From positions 1 to 64,000 of the forward strand of contig JBIOEA010000010.1 of the NCBI GenBank assembly GCA_044445605.1: DNA of 64,000 bases. Direction: 5' to 3'. The notes below the pieces were generated by a model. That model was not told the DNA's origin and made no database searches. It saw only the letters and a list, made by a program, of their open reading frames with translations. Made by a program: the position numbers and the translations under genes. This DNA is from CAWKDC01 sp044445605 (GTDB lineage: Bacteria > Pseudomonadota > Gammaproteobacteria > JABCZS01). Within the stretch, counting starts at the first letter, position 1, and the number at the start of each line of letters is the position of its first letter. Shown one piece after another: positions 8,909 to 17,343 of the stretch.

Positions 8909-9378
8909 TGTGAGTGGAAATGACACAATGCGCATGCCAATGCATCCGTCGCATCCGCACGCGGCGAACCTTCCAATCCCAATAATCGGCAAACCATGCT
9001 CGATACTTGCGACTTCTCCGCATTGCCATAGCCTACCACAGCTTGCTTGATTTGACGTGCTGAATATTCATACACTTTAATGTCATGCGCAAACGTCGCC
9101 GCAATCGCAGCACCACGAGCCTGCCCCAATTTTAATGCTGCACCCGGATTGTCATGCATGAATACTTGCTCAATCGCAAGCTCCGTTGGCCGATATTTTT
9201 CAATCAGTGATTGTAACCCTGCAAATATTAAACGTAACCGTTCAGGAAAATCATCCCCGTCCGCCGTCACAACACCGCTCGTGATATAACGTGGTTTATT
9301 ATTCTCAACGGCCAGAATCCCAAAACCCGTCACACGAGAACCAGGATCAATGCCGAGAAGAATGCGTCCTGCAGTCAT
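8848..9378 (-). CDS. ruvC: Holliday junction resolvase RuvC with repeat-derived C-terminus
   Basis: Endonuclease that resolves Holliday junctions. The 176 residues contain the catalytic acids: D11 (GIDPGS), E70 (AIEQVF), and D142/D145 (RADATDALA). The normal fold ends near residue 156. Residues about 157-176 (NPPPRNTRLPPLERGPKT) are a translation of the dispersed R2 repeat, and an R1 palindrome begins right at the stop codon. The native C-terminus therefore seems to have been replaced by repeat sequence. All catalytic residues are kept, so the enzyme is probably active. Confidence 0.95.
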   Translation of the reverse strand: MTAGRILLGIDPGSRVTGFGILAVENNKPRYITSGVVTADGDDFPERLRLIFAGLQSLIEKYRPTELAIEQVFMHDNPGAALKLGQARGAAIAATFAHDIKVYEYSARQIKQAVVGYGNAEKSQVSSMVCRLLGLEGSPRADATDALACALCHFHSQENPPPRNTRLPPLERGPKT

Positions 9379-9401
9379 TTATGATTTCCTTAGTGAAAAA
9401 A

Positions 9402-9420
9402 CCCCGCCGCGGAATACAAA
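9402..9420. repeat. R2 fragment between ruvC and yebC
   Basis: AAACCCCGCCGCGGAATAC matches only the first part of R2 (with GCC-GCGG in place of GCCTCGG). The same GCCGCGGAATAC variant occurs near 10330. Confidence 0.65.
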
Positions 9421-9430
9421 TATTCAAGTG

Positions 9431-10168
9431 CTATGCATACGCCGCTTCTGGAATGTCCGCATTCGTATACACGTTTTGAACATCATCCAGATCTTCCAAC
9501 ATGTCGATCATCTTTAACACACGAATACCGTCTTCCACGCTCACAGCCACTTCCAAATCAGCCGCAAACGTCACTTCCGCATGCTCAGGCTTTAACCCCG
9601 CATCTTCAAAATATTTTTTGATCAATTCAAACGAATCCGGTGTCGTGATTACTTCAAAACTACCATCATCACTCACGCGAACGTCCGATGCCCCCGCCTC
9701 TAAACCCAACTCCATTAAACGATCTTCATCGTTGTCTGACGCAAATATCATCTGGCCTAAATGTTTGAACAAATAACCAACAGAGCCGTCCGTTCCTAAA
9801 TTGCCGCCAAACTTCGTGAATGCATGACGTACATCAGAAGCCGTGCGATTGCGATTGTCCGTCATCGCATCCACAATCACTGCAACACCCCCAGGCGCGT
9901 ACCCTTCGTACCGTAATTCAACCAGATCACCACCCTCTTGCGGGCCTGAACCACGCTTGATCGCGCGATTGATCACGTCCTTTGTCATGTTCGCAACCAG
10001 TGCTTTGTCTATCGCTAAACGTAAGCGCGGATTGGTGAGCGGATCTTCACCGCCCATGCGTGAGGCAATCGTGATCTCACGGATAAATTTTGTGAATAGC
10101 TTGCCGCGTTTTGCGTCTTGTGCATTCTTGCGGTGTTGGATATTCGCCCATTTACTATGACCCGCCAT
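9431..10168 (-). CDS. yebC: YebC/PmpR family protein
   Basis: Conserved YebC/TACO1-family protein of 245 residues, a family described both as a transcription regulator and as a factor aiding translation of proline-rich stretches. The invariant start MAGHSKWANIQHRK is present, as is GYAPGGVAVIVDAMTDNRNRT. It lies between aspS and ruvC, a common gammaproteobacterial order. A 121-bp inverted repeat separates it from aspS. Confidence 0.96.
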   Translation of the reverse strand: MAGHSKWANIQHRKNAQDAKRGKLFTKFIREITIASRMGGEDPLTNPRLRLAIDKALVANMTKDVINRAIKRGSGPQEGGDLVELRYEGYAPGGVAVIVDAMTDNRNRTASDVRHAFTKFGGNLGTDGSVGYLFKHLGQMIFASDNDEDRLMELGLEAGASDVRVSDDGSFEVITTPDSFELIKKYFEDAGLKPEHAEVTFAADLEVAVSVEDGIRVLKMIDMLEDLDDVQNVYTNADIPEAAYA

Positions 10169-10190
10169 GTATATAATCCTCCAATCTAAG

Positions 10191-10311
10191 GGACGGCTCT
10201 ATTTGGCCGATCTTGCGCCAAAACTCTGCGTCAAAATGCTCACATACTTGTCATGTATGCTGCGCTTTCTCCTGGAGTTTTGACGCAGCCTCGTCTCAAA
10301 TATAGCCGTCC
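10191..10311. repeat. Large nested inverted repeat between aspS and yebC (MITE-like)
   Basis: Outer arms GGACGGCTCTATTTGG (10191-10206) and CTCAAATATAGCCGTCC (10295-10311), inner arms CTGCGTCAAAA (10226-10236) and TTTTGACGCAG (10278-10288), and a central pair CATAC/GTATG (10243-10259). The 121-bp element has no coding capacity. It may be a miniature inverted-repeat element or a processing site in the aspS-yebC transcript. Confidence 0.8.
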
Positions 10312-10321
10312 TTGTATACCC

Positions 10322-10358
10322 AAGCCCCCCCCGCCGCGGAATACGCGAAGCGGGGGTT
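10322..10358. repeat. R2 variant after aspS
   Basis: CCCCCCCCGCCGCGGAATAC followed by GCGAAGCGGGGG: an R2 start whose second half forms its own hairpin with arms CCCCGC and GCGGGG. It lies just after the aspS stop and could act as a weak terminator. Confidence 0.65.
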
Positions 10359-10361
10359 GTT

Positions 10362-12134
10362 CTATCTCACCTTAATATTCAATTCCTTCAACTGCGCATC
10401 GTCAACCGGTGCCGGTGCGTGTGTCAATGGGCAATACGCCGTTTGTGTCTTCGGAAACGCAATCACGTCCCGAATCGACTGGCCACCCACCATCAACATC
10501 ACTAAACGATCTACCCCAAATGCCAATCCACCATGCGGTGGGCAGCCAGACTTCAATCCAGCCAGCAAATGATGGAACCGCGCGTTCGCTTCATCAATGC
10601 CCATGCTCAATAACTCGAACACGGCATATTGCATCTCGGCATCATGAATACGAATCGATCCGCCACCCATTTCAAAACCATTCAGCACCATATCGTACGC
10701 ACGTGACAACACGTCGCCAGGTGATGCCTTCAACGTCTCCGCCGTCACACCCTTCGGTGCCGTGAACGGATGATGTAATGGATCCCATCTGCCGCTCTTT
10801 GGATCTTGTTCGAACATCGGGAATTCAACCACCCATAATGGATGGAAACCGTCCTTCATCAGGCCTTTGTCGTGCGCCAACTTCTGACGTAATGCACCCA
10901 GTGCGTCCGTCACAATCCGACCATCGTCTGCACCAAAGAATAACCAATCGCCATTCTCGGCGTGCGTGCGCTCCAGAATCGCTTTCACCACCTGGTCAGG
11001 TAAAAATTTCAGAATAGGTGACTGCAAACCAGCCATCCCTTCTTCCATAGCGTTTACCTTAATATAGGCCAAGCCCTTTGCCCCAAATTGCGCCACAAAT
11101 TGTGTGTAATCGTCAATTTCTTTGCGGCTTAATTCGCACTTCGGTAAACGTAATACCGTCACGCGCCCTTTTGGATCACTCGCAGGACCTGCGAATACTT
11201 TGAAATCAACCCCAACCATCAAATCTTTGACGTCTACTAATTCCAGTGGGTTGCGCAAATCAGGCTTGTCACTTCCAAAACGACGCATCGCTTCTTCGTA
11301 TGTCATGCGCGGAAATGGATCCGGTAACGTGACATCAATCGCCTTCTTGAATAAATCACGAATCATACGCTCCATCATCAACATGATTTCTTCTTCATTC
11401 ATGAAGCTGGTTTCAATATCTAACTGCGTGAATTCAGGCTGCCTGTCTGCACGGAGATCTTCATCACGGAAACAACGTACGATTTGATAGTAACGATCAA
11501 AACCGGACATCATCAATAATTGTTTGAAAATCTGCGGCGATTGTGGCAAGGCAAAAAATGCGCCCGGATGCGTACGGCTAGGGACTAAATAATCGCGCGC
11601 ACCCTCAGGCGTTGCACGGGTCAGTACCGGCGTCTCAACATCAATAAACCCTTCTGCACTTAAAAAGTCACGCATCAACTGCGTCACACGGTGACGTAAT
11701 TTGAATTTTTCCAGCATCTCAGGACGACGTAAGTCAATGTAACGATATTCCAAGCGCACTTCTTCGCTGATCTTTGAAAAACCATCCAAGGGGAATGGCG
11801 GCGTCTCTGCCGTATTAAAGACATGCAATTCCGTCGCAACCAGTTCAACTTCACCCGTCGACAAGTTTGCATTGACCGTGCCTTCTGGCCGATGATTCAC
11901 CACACCCGTCACTTGAATCACATATTCAGAACGTAAACGCTCCGCTTGTTGAAACAAGTCCGCCTGTTCGGGACGAAATACGACTTGTAACAAACCTTCA
12001 CGATCGCGGAGATCAACAAATATCACCCCACCATGATCGCGGCGACGATGCACCCAACCACAAACAGTTACTGTGTTACCCAAAAGCTCACGTGTTACGT
12101 GGCCGCAATAATGCGTTCGCATTGATGTTTTCAT
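10362..12134 (-). CDS. aspS: Aspartyl-tRNA synthetase
   Basis: Class II synthetase that charges tRNA(Asp). The ATG at 12134 (MKTSMRTHYCGH) is preferred over a TTG at 12158, because AGGAAGAG lies 8 nt upstream; this gives 590 residues, the bacterial length. It has an N-terminal OB anticodon domain (VCGWVHRRRDHGGVIFVDLRD), motif 2 (FRDEDLRADRQPEFTQLD), a bacterial GAD insertion, and motif 3 (GLAFGVDRLVMLM) near the end. Expression probably begins at a TATAAT box at 12167-12172. Confidence 0.97.
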   Translation of the reverse strand: MKTSMRTHYCGHVTRELLGNTVTVCGWVHRRRDHGGVIFVDLRDREGLLQVVFRPEQADLFQQAERLRSEYVIQVTGVVNHRPEGTVNANLSTGEVELVATELHVFNTAETPPFPLDGFSKISEEVRLEYRYIDLRRPEMLEKFKLRHRVTQLMRDFLSAEGFIDVETPVLTRATPEGARDYLVPSRTHPGAFFALPQSPQIFKQLLMMSGFDRYYQIVRCFRDEDLRADRQPEFTQLDIETSFMNEEEIMLMMERMIRDLFKKAIDVTLPDPFPRMTYEEAMRRFGSDKPDLRNPLELVDVKDLMVGVDFKVFAGPASDPKGRVTVLRLPKCELSRKEIDDYTQFVAQFGAKGLAYIKVNAMEEGMAGLQSPILKFLPDQVVKAILERTHAENGDWLFFGADDGRIVTDALGALRQKLAHDKGLMKDGFHPLWVVEFPMFEQDPKSGRWDPLHHPFTAPKGVTAETLKASPGDVLSRAYDMVLNGFEMGGGSIRIHDAEMQYAVFELLSMGIDEANARFHHLLAGLKSGCPPHGGLAFGVDRLVMLMVGGQSIRDVIAFPKTQTAYCPLTHAPAPVDDAQLKELNIKVR

Positions 12135-12166
12135 AAAAAATTCTCTTCCTGACGACAAGACACTGC

Positions 12167-12172
12167 ATTATA
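12167..12172 (-). promoter_or_regulatory. Probable aspS promoter -10 box
   Basis: TATAAT on the minus strand, 33 nt upstream of the aspS ATG. The nearest -35-like hexamer is TTGATG, 19 nt further upstream inside the acyP 3' end, so the promoter would have a weak spacing. Confidence 0.5.
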
Positions 12173-12180
12173 TCAGATTT

Positions 12181-12453
12181 TTATCGCACTACATCAAACC
12201 TGCTGAAAGGCCCAAGTTTACTTGTCGACTTTCTAACATTTGACACATTCGCGTGGGCAGGCCCCTTCCATAACCATAATTCAAACGCGGCCAGCGCTTC
12301 GGGCTCCCCACAGGCTACCGCAAGCACCGTACCCTCTGGCTCGTTCCTGACAAACCCTGTTAACCCCAGCCGCTGCGCCTCTTTTTGTGCTTCAGCACGG
12401 TAGAAAACACCTTGTACTTTGCCCTCAATAATGAAGGCGATGCAGTTTGACAT
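12181..12453 (-). CDS. acyP: Acylphosphatase
   Basis: Small enzyme hydrolysing acyl phosphates. The 90 residues contain the family signature KVQGVFYR (phosphate loop and catalytic Arg) and GFVRNEPEGTV, which carries the catalytic Asn. It is divergent from the WrbA-like gene and precedes aspS on the same strand. Confidence 0.93.
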   Translation of the reverse strand: MSNCIAFIIEGKVQGVFYRAEAQKEAQRLGLTGFVRNEPEGTVLAVACGEPEALAAFELWLWKGPAHANVSNVRKSTSKLGPFSRFDVVR

Positions 12454-12557
12454 TCATTGATCCTCTTTCAATCCAAATGGGGCGCCTCTACAAGAACCTT
12501 GTCTTTCTTTCGAATCTCGTTTATCGTCTCCTCATGATTCTAAAGGGAAAACAACGC

Positions 12558-13163
12558 ATGACACAAGATATATTGGTACTTTATTATTCCGAACTCGGCG
12601 GCACACAAGCACTGGCCGAAGCCATTGCAGCCGGCATTGAAAGTGTCCCCGGTGCAGCAGCGCGTATTCGTACCGTCCCTGCGTTATACACTGCCCAAGA
12701 ATCCGCCCCCGCCCCCACGGGCCCCGGCCCGATGTTCGTGACCCATCAAGATCTTGAAGAGTGCATCGGATTGGCACTCGGTAGCCCGACCCGATTTGGC
12801 AATATGGCCGCTCCCCTTAAATATTTTTGGGATACCACGACCGGCCCCTGGAGCACCGGCGTGCTCGTGAACAAGCCCGCCTGCGTCTTTACCACAGCAG
12901 CAAGCCAACATGCCGGCCATGAAAGCACGCTGCTCTCCATGATGATCCCCCTATTGCATCATGGCATGATCCTGTTAGGCTGCCCGTATACCGAACCGGC
13001 ACTCAATCAAACTCAAACCGGTGGCACGCCGTATGGCCCTTCCCATTATTCAGGTGTCCAAAGCAATCTGCCGTTGTCAGTTGAAGAAAAAACAATTGCG
13101 TTCAGCGTGGGAAAAAGACTTGCAAAAATAGCGTTAAAACTCCTTGAAATTACTGAGAAATAA
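12558..13163 (+). CDS. NAD(P)H:quinone oxidoreductase, WrbA-type flavodoxin-like
   Basis: An FMN-binding flavodoxin-fold protein of 201 residues, WrbA family, that would reduce quinones by two electrons. The FMN phosphate loop is at the N-terminus (LYYSELGGTQALAEAI), then LALGSPTRFGNMAAPLKYF (typical WrbA), and near the end GGTPYGPSHYSG. The reading frame extends 37 codons upstream, but MTQDILVLYYSE is the natural start, with AAAGGGA upstream. The WrbA name is likely; a shorter NQO-type assignment is possible. Confidence 0.88.
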   Translation: MTQDILVLYYSELGGTQALAEAIAAGIESVPGAAARIRTVPALYTAQESAPAPTGPGPMFVTHQDLEECIGLALGSPTRFGNMAAPLKYFWDTTTGPWSTGVLVNKPACVFTTAASQHAGHESTLLSMMIPLLHHGMILLGCPYTEPALNQTQTGGTPYGPSHYSGVQSNLPLSVEEKTIAFSVGKRLAKIALKLLEITEK

Positions 13164-13171
13164 CTTATACT
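13144..13171 (+). promoter_or_regulatory. Sigma-70-type promoter for the 13211 gene
   Basis: TTGAAA at 13144-13149 and TATACT at 13166-13171 are separated by 16 bp. The -35 box overlaps the 3' end of the upstream flavoprotein gene. An AAGGAG site and ATG follow at 13211. Confidence 0.6.
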
Positions 13172-13210
13172 CTTCTTCAAGCTACTATTTTTTCGTCCAA
13201 GGAGATTTCC

Positions 13211-13777
13211 ATGAAAAAGGTTTTATTTCTCATCATTGCCGCTGCTATCGGCATTGGTATTGTTATGTTGATGCAATCCAATAAACTGGGTAATATGGGC
13301 CAAAGCAGTGCCATTGCGCCTATCACCAATGACAAGATGACGCCCGCTACGGCAATACCTGCTACCCCAGATAACAGCAACAAACCAGCAACACCTGCTG
13401 CTGCCCCTGCTGCTTCAGACACGGCACCTGCTGCTGCTCCTGCGAGCGATGCAACCATTCCTCCTTGCCCAAGCACCTCAGATAACAGCACGCCTGGTAC
13501 CATGATGGTCGATGGTAAGCAAGTTCCTTGTATGCCATCTTCAGAAAACATGCAAGATAACGCAGCAATGCACCACAGCATGGATAATACCCAAGCAGCT
13601 CCACAAGGCGACATGGGTAATGCACAAAGCGACACGAGTGGCGCGGCCGCTACGCAAAGTGGCAGCGACCAAGGCAATGCTCAATCAAACATTGAACAAA
13701 AAATGGAGTCCACCCTGAATGGTGCTACAGGCAACCCTGGCGCGCCCGTTAACAATGTTAATGAATCGACCAAATAA
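13211..13777 (+). CDS. Unknown Ala/Pro/Met-rich membrane-anchored protein
   Basis: A 188-residue protein of unknown function. It starts with a signal anchor (about 4-22, IIAAAIGIGIVMLM), followed by a low-complexity, probably disordered region rich in Ala, Pro, Thr, Ser, Asn and Gln. Only two cysteines occur (in IPPCPST and QVPCMPS), which could form a disulphide in the periplasm. A Met/His cluster (NAAMHHSMDN) could bind metal, but this is speculative. AAGGAGATTTCC precedes the ATG, and a strong terminator follows, so it is a single-gene unit. Confidence 0.8.
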   Translation: MKKVLFLIIAAAIGIGIVMLMQSNKLGNMGQSSAIAPITNDKMTPATAIPATPDNSNKPATPAAAPAASDTAPAAAPASDATIPPCPSTSDNSTPGTMMVDGKQVPCMPSSENMQDNAAMHHSMDNTQAAPQGDMGNAQSDTSGAAATQSGSDQGNAQSNIEQKMESTLNGATGNPGAPVNNVNESTK

Positions 13778-13792
13778 GCCCCAGGCTAACCC

Positions 13793-13827
13793 AAAAGGGC
13801 GGCACCTACCAAGGTCCGCCCTTTTTT
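13793..13827 (+). terminator. Rho-independent terminator
   Basis: AAAAGGGCGG and CCGCCCTTTTTT form a 10-bp stem around a 13-nt loop and end in a T run, 16 bp after the stop of the 13211 gene. Confidence 0.9.
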
Positions 13828-13828
13828 A

Positions 13829-13858
13829 TTGACTTTACCCTAGCCGATTCTTTACACT
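13829..13858 (+). promoter_or_regulatory. Sigma-70-type promoter for the 13883 gene
   Basis: TTGACT at 13829-13834 and TACACT at 13853-13858, with an 18-bp spacer, directly after the terminator and 24 bp before the next ATG. Confidence 0.6.
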
Positions 13859-13882
13859 GGCTATATATCAAGGGGGAGAATT

Positions 13883-14488
13883 ATGGCACGTACAGAGAAA
13901 GCTTGGCTGGAACCTTGGCAAACTAAAAAATACGCGGGAAATGCATGCATTGGCCTTGGCTTAGCAGATGCTTTTGCCTCTTTTGGGCTATTTCTTACCC
14001 GTAAAAACAATGGCGAAACCGAGTTTCAATGGCTGGGCAGCGATGACTATATGGTCATGAGCGCCCTGATGCTGGGGGGTCTACTGATGGCATGGTGTGG
14101 GCGGTCATTGTTTTGGGCGGGGAATAACGAATACCTCAAGGATTATTGCCCCACTACATATAATAGCCGGACACCATCATCCCCTCGCAACACTACGCCC
14201 AGCGCGAGAAACTTGCATGAAGAAAGCATCGACGACCACATGCAAACTGCCTACCGCATTGCAGTAGCCGCAAGCGTTGTCTTTTTTGCAATGTCTGCTT
14301 ATGCTTTCCTGGGCGGATTCCACAGCACGCCCACCCCTGAAAGCCATATCGGACCTCATCAGGATAACAAGATGGAAATGTCTGTCTTTTGTTTGTTGTA
14401 TGGAATGACTGCTATTATTTCTTTGCTTAGCACCGCAGTAGCCTCCAGCAAGCTGGCATCGTATGATAAGCGGATGGGGCCTAAATAA
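13883..14488 (+). CDS. Unknown four-helix membrane protein
   Basis: A 201-residue protein that I do not recognise. Four hydrophobic segments (about 18-38, 58-78, 125-147, 168-190) suggest two helical hairpins in the inner membrane, joined by a polar Ser/Pro/Thr-rich loop (about 92-115). The ATG has a strong AGGGGGAG 5 nt upstream. Its last 8 bases overlap the convergent hda gene. Confidence 0.8.
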   Translation: MARTEKAWLEPWQTKKYAGNACIGLGLADAFASFGLFLTRKNNGETEFQWLGSDDYMVMSALMLGGLLMAWCGRSLFWAGNNEYLKDYCPTTYNSRTPSSPRNTTPSARNLHEESIDDHMQTAYRIAVAASVVFFAMSAYAFLGGFHSTPTPESHIGPHQDNKMEMSVFCLLYGMTAIISLLSTAVASSKLASYDKRMGPK

Positions 14489-15167
14489 ACAATACCGACT
14501 TCACCAATCCTAGCGTGATCCCCTGTTTCAACATCAATGATGCACGGTCCAATTTATCCAATGCCAATAGCAATTCGCCGACATCGCGCGAGTAACGATG
14601 CATCAAATAATTCACGACGGGCTCAGGCAAACGCAATCCCCGTTGGTGCGCACGTGTTTGCAAAATCTCACGCCGCTCATCGTCTGTTGGCGGCTTTAAT
14701 CCGTAAATCAATCCCCAGGCTAACCGTGATTGTAAATCAGGTAGTGTGAATGGCAATGCATTCAACGGCGACCTCGCAGAAAATACCATCCGACAACCCA
14801 ATGCCTTCGCACGATTGAAAAAATGAAACAAGGCTTCTTCCCAATCTCTGTCATGTAACACGCAATGCACATCATCGATGCAAACCAGATCCGCATGTTC
14901 CAACTCTTCTAGGCAAGCTGGCGCTAACGATGCCCTACCTAAAGGTAAAAAATGCGCCTGACGAGAGGCATGAAACGCCGCCATGTACGTCGCTTCGAGT
15001 AAATGTGTTTTCCCCGTGCCTTCAGGGCCAAATAAGAACAAACTGTGTTCGCCGCAGCCGTTGGCTATCGCTTTCAAATCATGCACAAGCGCCTTATCCT
15101 TCGTCACATAATTATCAAAGGTAGCTTCGTCGCGCAGCGATACGCTTAATGTCAATTGAGTAGTCAT
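14481..15167 (-). CDS. hda: DnaA regulatory inactivator Hda
   Basis: DnaA-like AAA+ protein that, with the DNA clamp, promotes ATP hydrolysis on DnaA to prevent over-initiation. The 228 residues show Walker A GPEGTGKT, Walker B VCIDDVH and a sensor region SARSPLNALPF. There is no DNA-binding domain IV, which separates Hda from DnaA. A clamp-binding motif is expected at the N-terminus (QLTLSVSL). It overlaps the DUF2066 gene by 4 bp; this pairing is common in gammaproteobacteria. Confidence 0.93.
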   Translation of the reverse strand: MTTQLTLSVSLRDEATFDNYVTKDKALVHDLKAIANGCGEHSLFLFGPEGTGKTHLLEATYMAAFHASRQAHFLPLGRASLAPACLEELEHADLVCIDDVHCVLHDRDWEEALFHFFNRAKALGCRMVFSARSPLNALPFTLPDLQSRLAWGLIYGLKPPTDDERREILQTRAHQRGLRLPEPVVNYLMHRYSRDVGELLLALDKLDRASLMLKQGITLGLVKSVLFI

Positions 15168-16222
15168 TGGGACTCGTAACGGTAATAAAGCGTGTCTAAA
15201 CCATGTTCATTATCAGGATTATCATCGAGTGACAAGAAACGACCCGCCCCTAATGATGCTTCCAATGTTGAAATCGGCTCGGTTAATTTTAAGCGGAATG
15301 TCACGGTCGGCATCGCCATTTCCACGGTCTCCACCACTTTCACGCCGGGCAATGTATTTAAATAAGCATCGACGCGCATGTATGTTTCCAAATCATCAAT
15401 GTGCGATACGACCAGCTCAATGTCATTAGGCGATGTTGTCGCCACGGTCTCAGCCTGATGTAAATACGTTGCTGCCACTTGCGAGAAAGTGTTATCGAAT
15501 ACCGCAGCCAGGGGCCCATCCGCTGTGCCATTGCCCTTGGCCTCCCCCACCATCGTTCGCCACGTGTCATGCCATGCATCGTCTTTCCCGGTCAAGGCCA
15601 AGGCTAAATAACCATCTGTATGGTAGCGCATGCTCGCTTCATGCATGGGGGAATCAAATGCGCCTGCAATATCATTGGGCGTCACGTGGTCCAGTGGATC
15701 ACCCCTGGGAATCTGAGCATCAAAACCCCAGCGCGCCGCTGCATCCAGTAATGCCTTTTTCACCAGCAACGGCTCTGGGCTCAATTGCTGCTCCGTCAAA
15801 ATCACCGGAATATCTTGAACATTCATCGATAACCAAACCAACAGGGTCGGCCGAGGATCATCAGAGTAAGAAAGAGATGCATCATCTAATGCCTTTTTAA
15901 CCAAGGTCTGATTAAAACGAATCACCATGTAAGCATCATTGCCGGATTGCTGGTACTGGTAACGGTCAACCCACTCAGGTGCACTCTCAAGAGACTGAAC
16001 CAGCGGCTTATAAGATGAAATGTCCGATTTTGCCGAAAGCTTCATATAAACCTGGCGTAACCCTGCCTGGAACCCCGCCGTACGCGCATCGTCTGAACGG
16101 GAGGTGACTAACACCCGGGCAGTGTAAAGATCGGTCACAGGACTGGCAGCCCAGGCTGTGGTACAAATGATAGCCAGAAAGACTGTCAGTAAACTAAAAA
16201 ATACGCGAATCGTGTGCATCAT
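15164..16222 (-). CDS. DUF2066 domain-containing exported protein
   Basis: A 352-residue protein of unknown function. A signal peptide (about 1-25, ending TTAWA) points to the periplasm. DUF2066 features include the N-terminal TDLYTARVLVTSRSDDART and the C-terminal region around LPGVKVVETVEM. The family is typically encoded between purM (divergent) and hda, exactly as here. GGAGGGGG just upstream supports the start. Confidence 0.88.
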   Translation of the reverse strand: MMHTIRVFFSLLTVFLAIICTTAWAASPVTDLYTARVLVTSRSDDARTAGFQAGLRQVYMKLSAKSDISSYKPLVQSLESAPEWVDRYQYQQSGNDAYMVIRFNQTLVKKALDDASLSYSDDPRPTLLVWLSMNVQDIPVILTEQQLSPEPLLVKKALLDAAARWGFDAQIPRGDPLDHVTPNDIAGAFDSPMHEASMRYHTDGYLALALTGKDDAWHDTWRTMVGEAKGNGTADGPLAAVFDNTFSQVAATYLHQAETVATTSPNDIELVVSHIDDLETYMRVDAYLNTLPGVKVVETVEMAMPTVTFRLKLTEPISTLEASLGAGRFLSLDDNPDNEHGLDTLYYRYESQ

Positions 16223-16305
16223 GCACCCCCTCCACTGATTCTAATGTGTCTTGCCGCGACAAACAAGGTATAATGCTTACGAATTTTTGGTAAAAGGATT
16301 GTGAC

Positions 16306-17337
16306 ATGACAAAACCCACCACCTACGCCGACGCTGGCGTTGACATCGCCGCCGGCAATGCCCTCGTTCAAAACATCAAACCCATCGCTCGTGCCACCCA
16401 TGGCCCGTCTGTCCTGGGGGGTATCGGTGGGTTCGCCGCACTTTATGAAATGCCCGCTGGCTATAAAGCCCCGGTGATGGTCTCCTGCACCGATGGCGTA
16501 GGCACCAAACTCGCCCTGGCAACCTCACTGAAAATATTGGATACGATCGGCATTGATTTGGTGGCCATGTGCGTCAACGATTTGATCGTGTGTGGCGCCA
16601 AACCCCTCTTCTTTTTAGACTACTATGCCACGGGTAAATTGAATGTGCTGCAAGCCACGCAAGTCATCAAAGGCATTGCCGAAGGCTTGAAACAAGCCGA
16701 TTGCGCCTTGGTGGGCGGCGAAACTGCCGAAATGCCTGGTATGTATCAGAATGAAGATTTTGACCTCGCGGGCTTTTGTGTCGGCGTTGTCGAGAAAGCC
16801 GATATCATTGACGGCAGCGCCGTGAAAGAAGGTGATGTCCTGATTGCATTAGGTTCCTCTGGGCCACACAGCAATGGGTACTCGATGATTCGTCATATTC
16901 TCAATAAACAAAAATCATTTTTATCCGCATCACTGGGCGATGGACAAACGTTACATGACGCATTGCTCGCCCCAACACGTATTTATGTCAAATCGTTATT
17001 GCCTTTGATAGAACAGCATAAGCTGCATGCAATGGCGCATATCACTGGCGGCGGCTTGACTGAAAATGTGCCGCGGATTCTGCCAGAGGGCTTAAGTGCT
17101 CATATCGCACATCCGACTGATGCCTGGCCGATGGTGTTCCATTGGATACAATCACAAGGCAAAGTAAGCCTTGAAGAAATGTATCGGACATTCAACTGTG
17201 GTATTGGGATGATACTGGTCGTTGACCCCAACGAAGCGGAAGATGTATTAGCCCACTGCCAAGCGATGGGCGAAAAGTCATGGGTTGTCGGTTGCATTGT
17301 GGCGACACCGGGGTCATCTGTTGTTATCTACGAGTAA
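16306..17337 (+). CDS. purM: Phosphoribosylformylglycinamidine cyclo-ligase PurM (AIR synthetase)
   Basis: Closes the imidazole ring in purine synthesis (FGAM to AIR, ATP-dependent). The 343 residues show the substrate-loop start TYADAGVDIAAGN, ATP-site motif SCTDGVGTKL, and MCVNDLIVCGAKPLFFLDYY. GGETAEMPGMY and ALGSSGPHSNGYS are also typical. It is followed by purN 6 bp later. A TATAAT at 16270-16275 could be its -10 box. Confidence 0.98.
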   Translation: MTKPTTYADAGVDIAAGNALVQNIKPIARATHGPSVLGGIGGFAALYEMPAGYKAPVMVSCTDGVGTKLALATSLKILDTIGIDLVAMCVNDLIVCGAKPLFFLDYYATGKLNVLQATQVIKGIAEGLKQADCALVGGETAEMPGMYQNEDFDLAGFCVGVVEKADIIDGSAVKEGDVLIALGSSGPHSNGYSMIRHILNKQKSFLSASLGDGQTLHDALLAPTRIYVKSLLPLIEQHKLHAMAHITGGGLTENVPRILPEGLSAHIAHPTDAWPMVFHWIQSQGKVSLEEMYRTFNCGIGMILVVDPNEAEDVLAHCQAMGEKSWVVGCIVATPGSSVVIYE

Positions 17338-17343
17338 ACGCCA

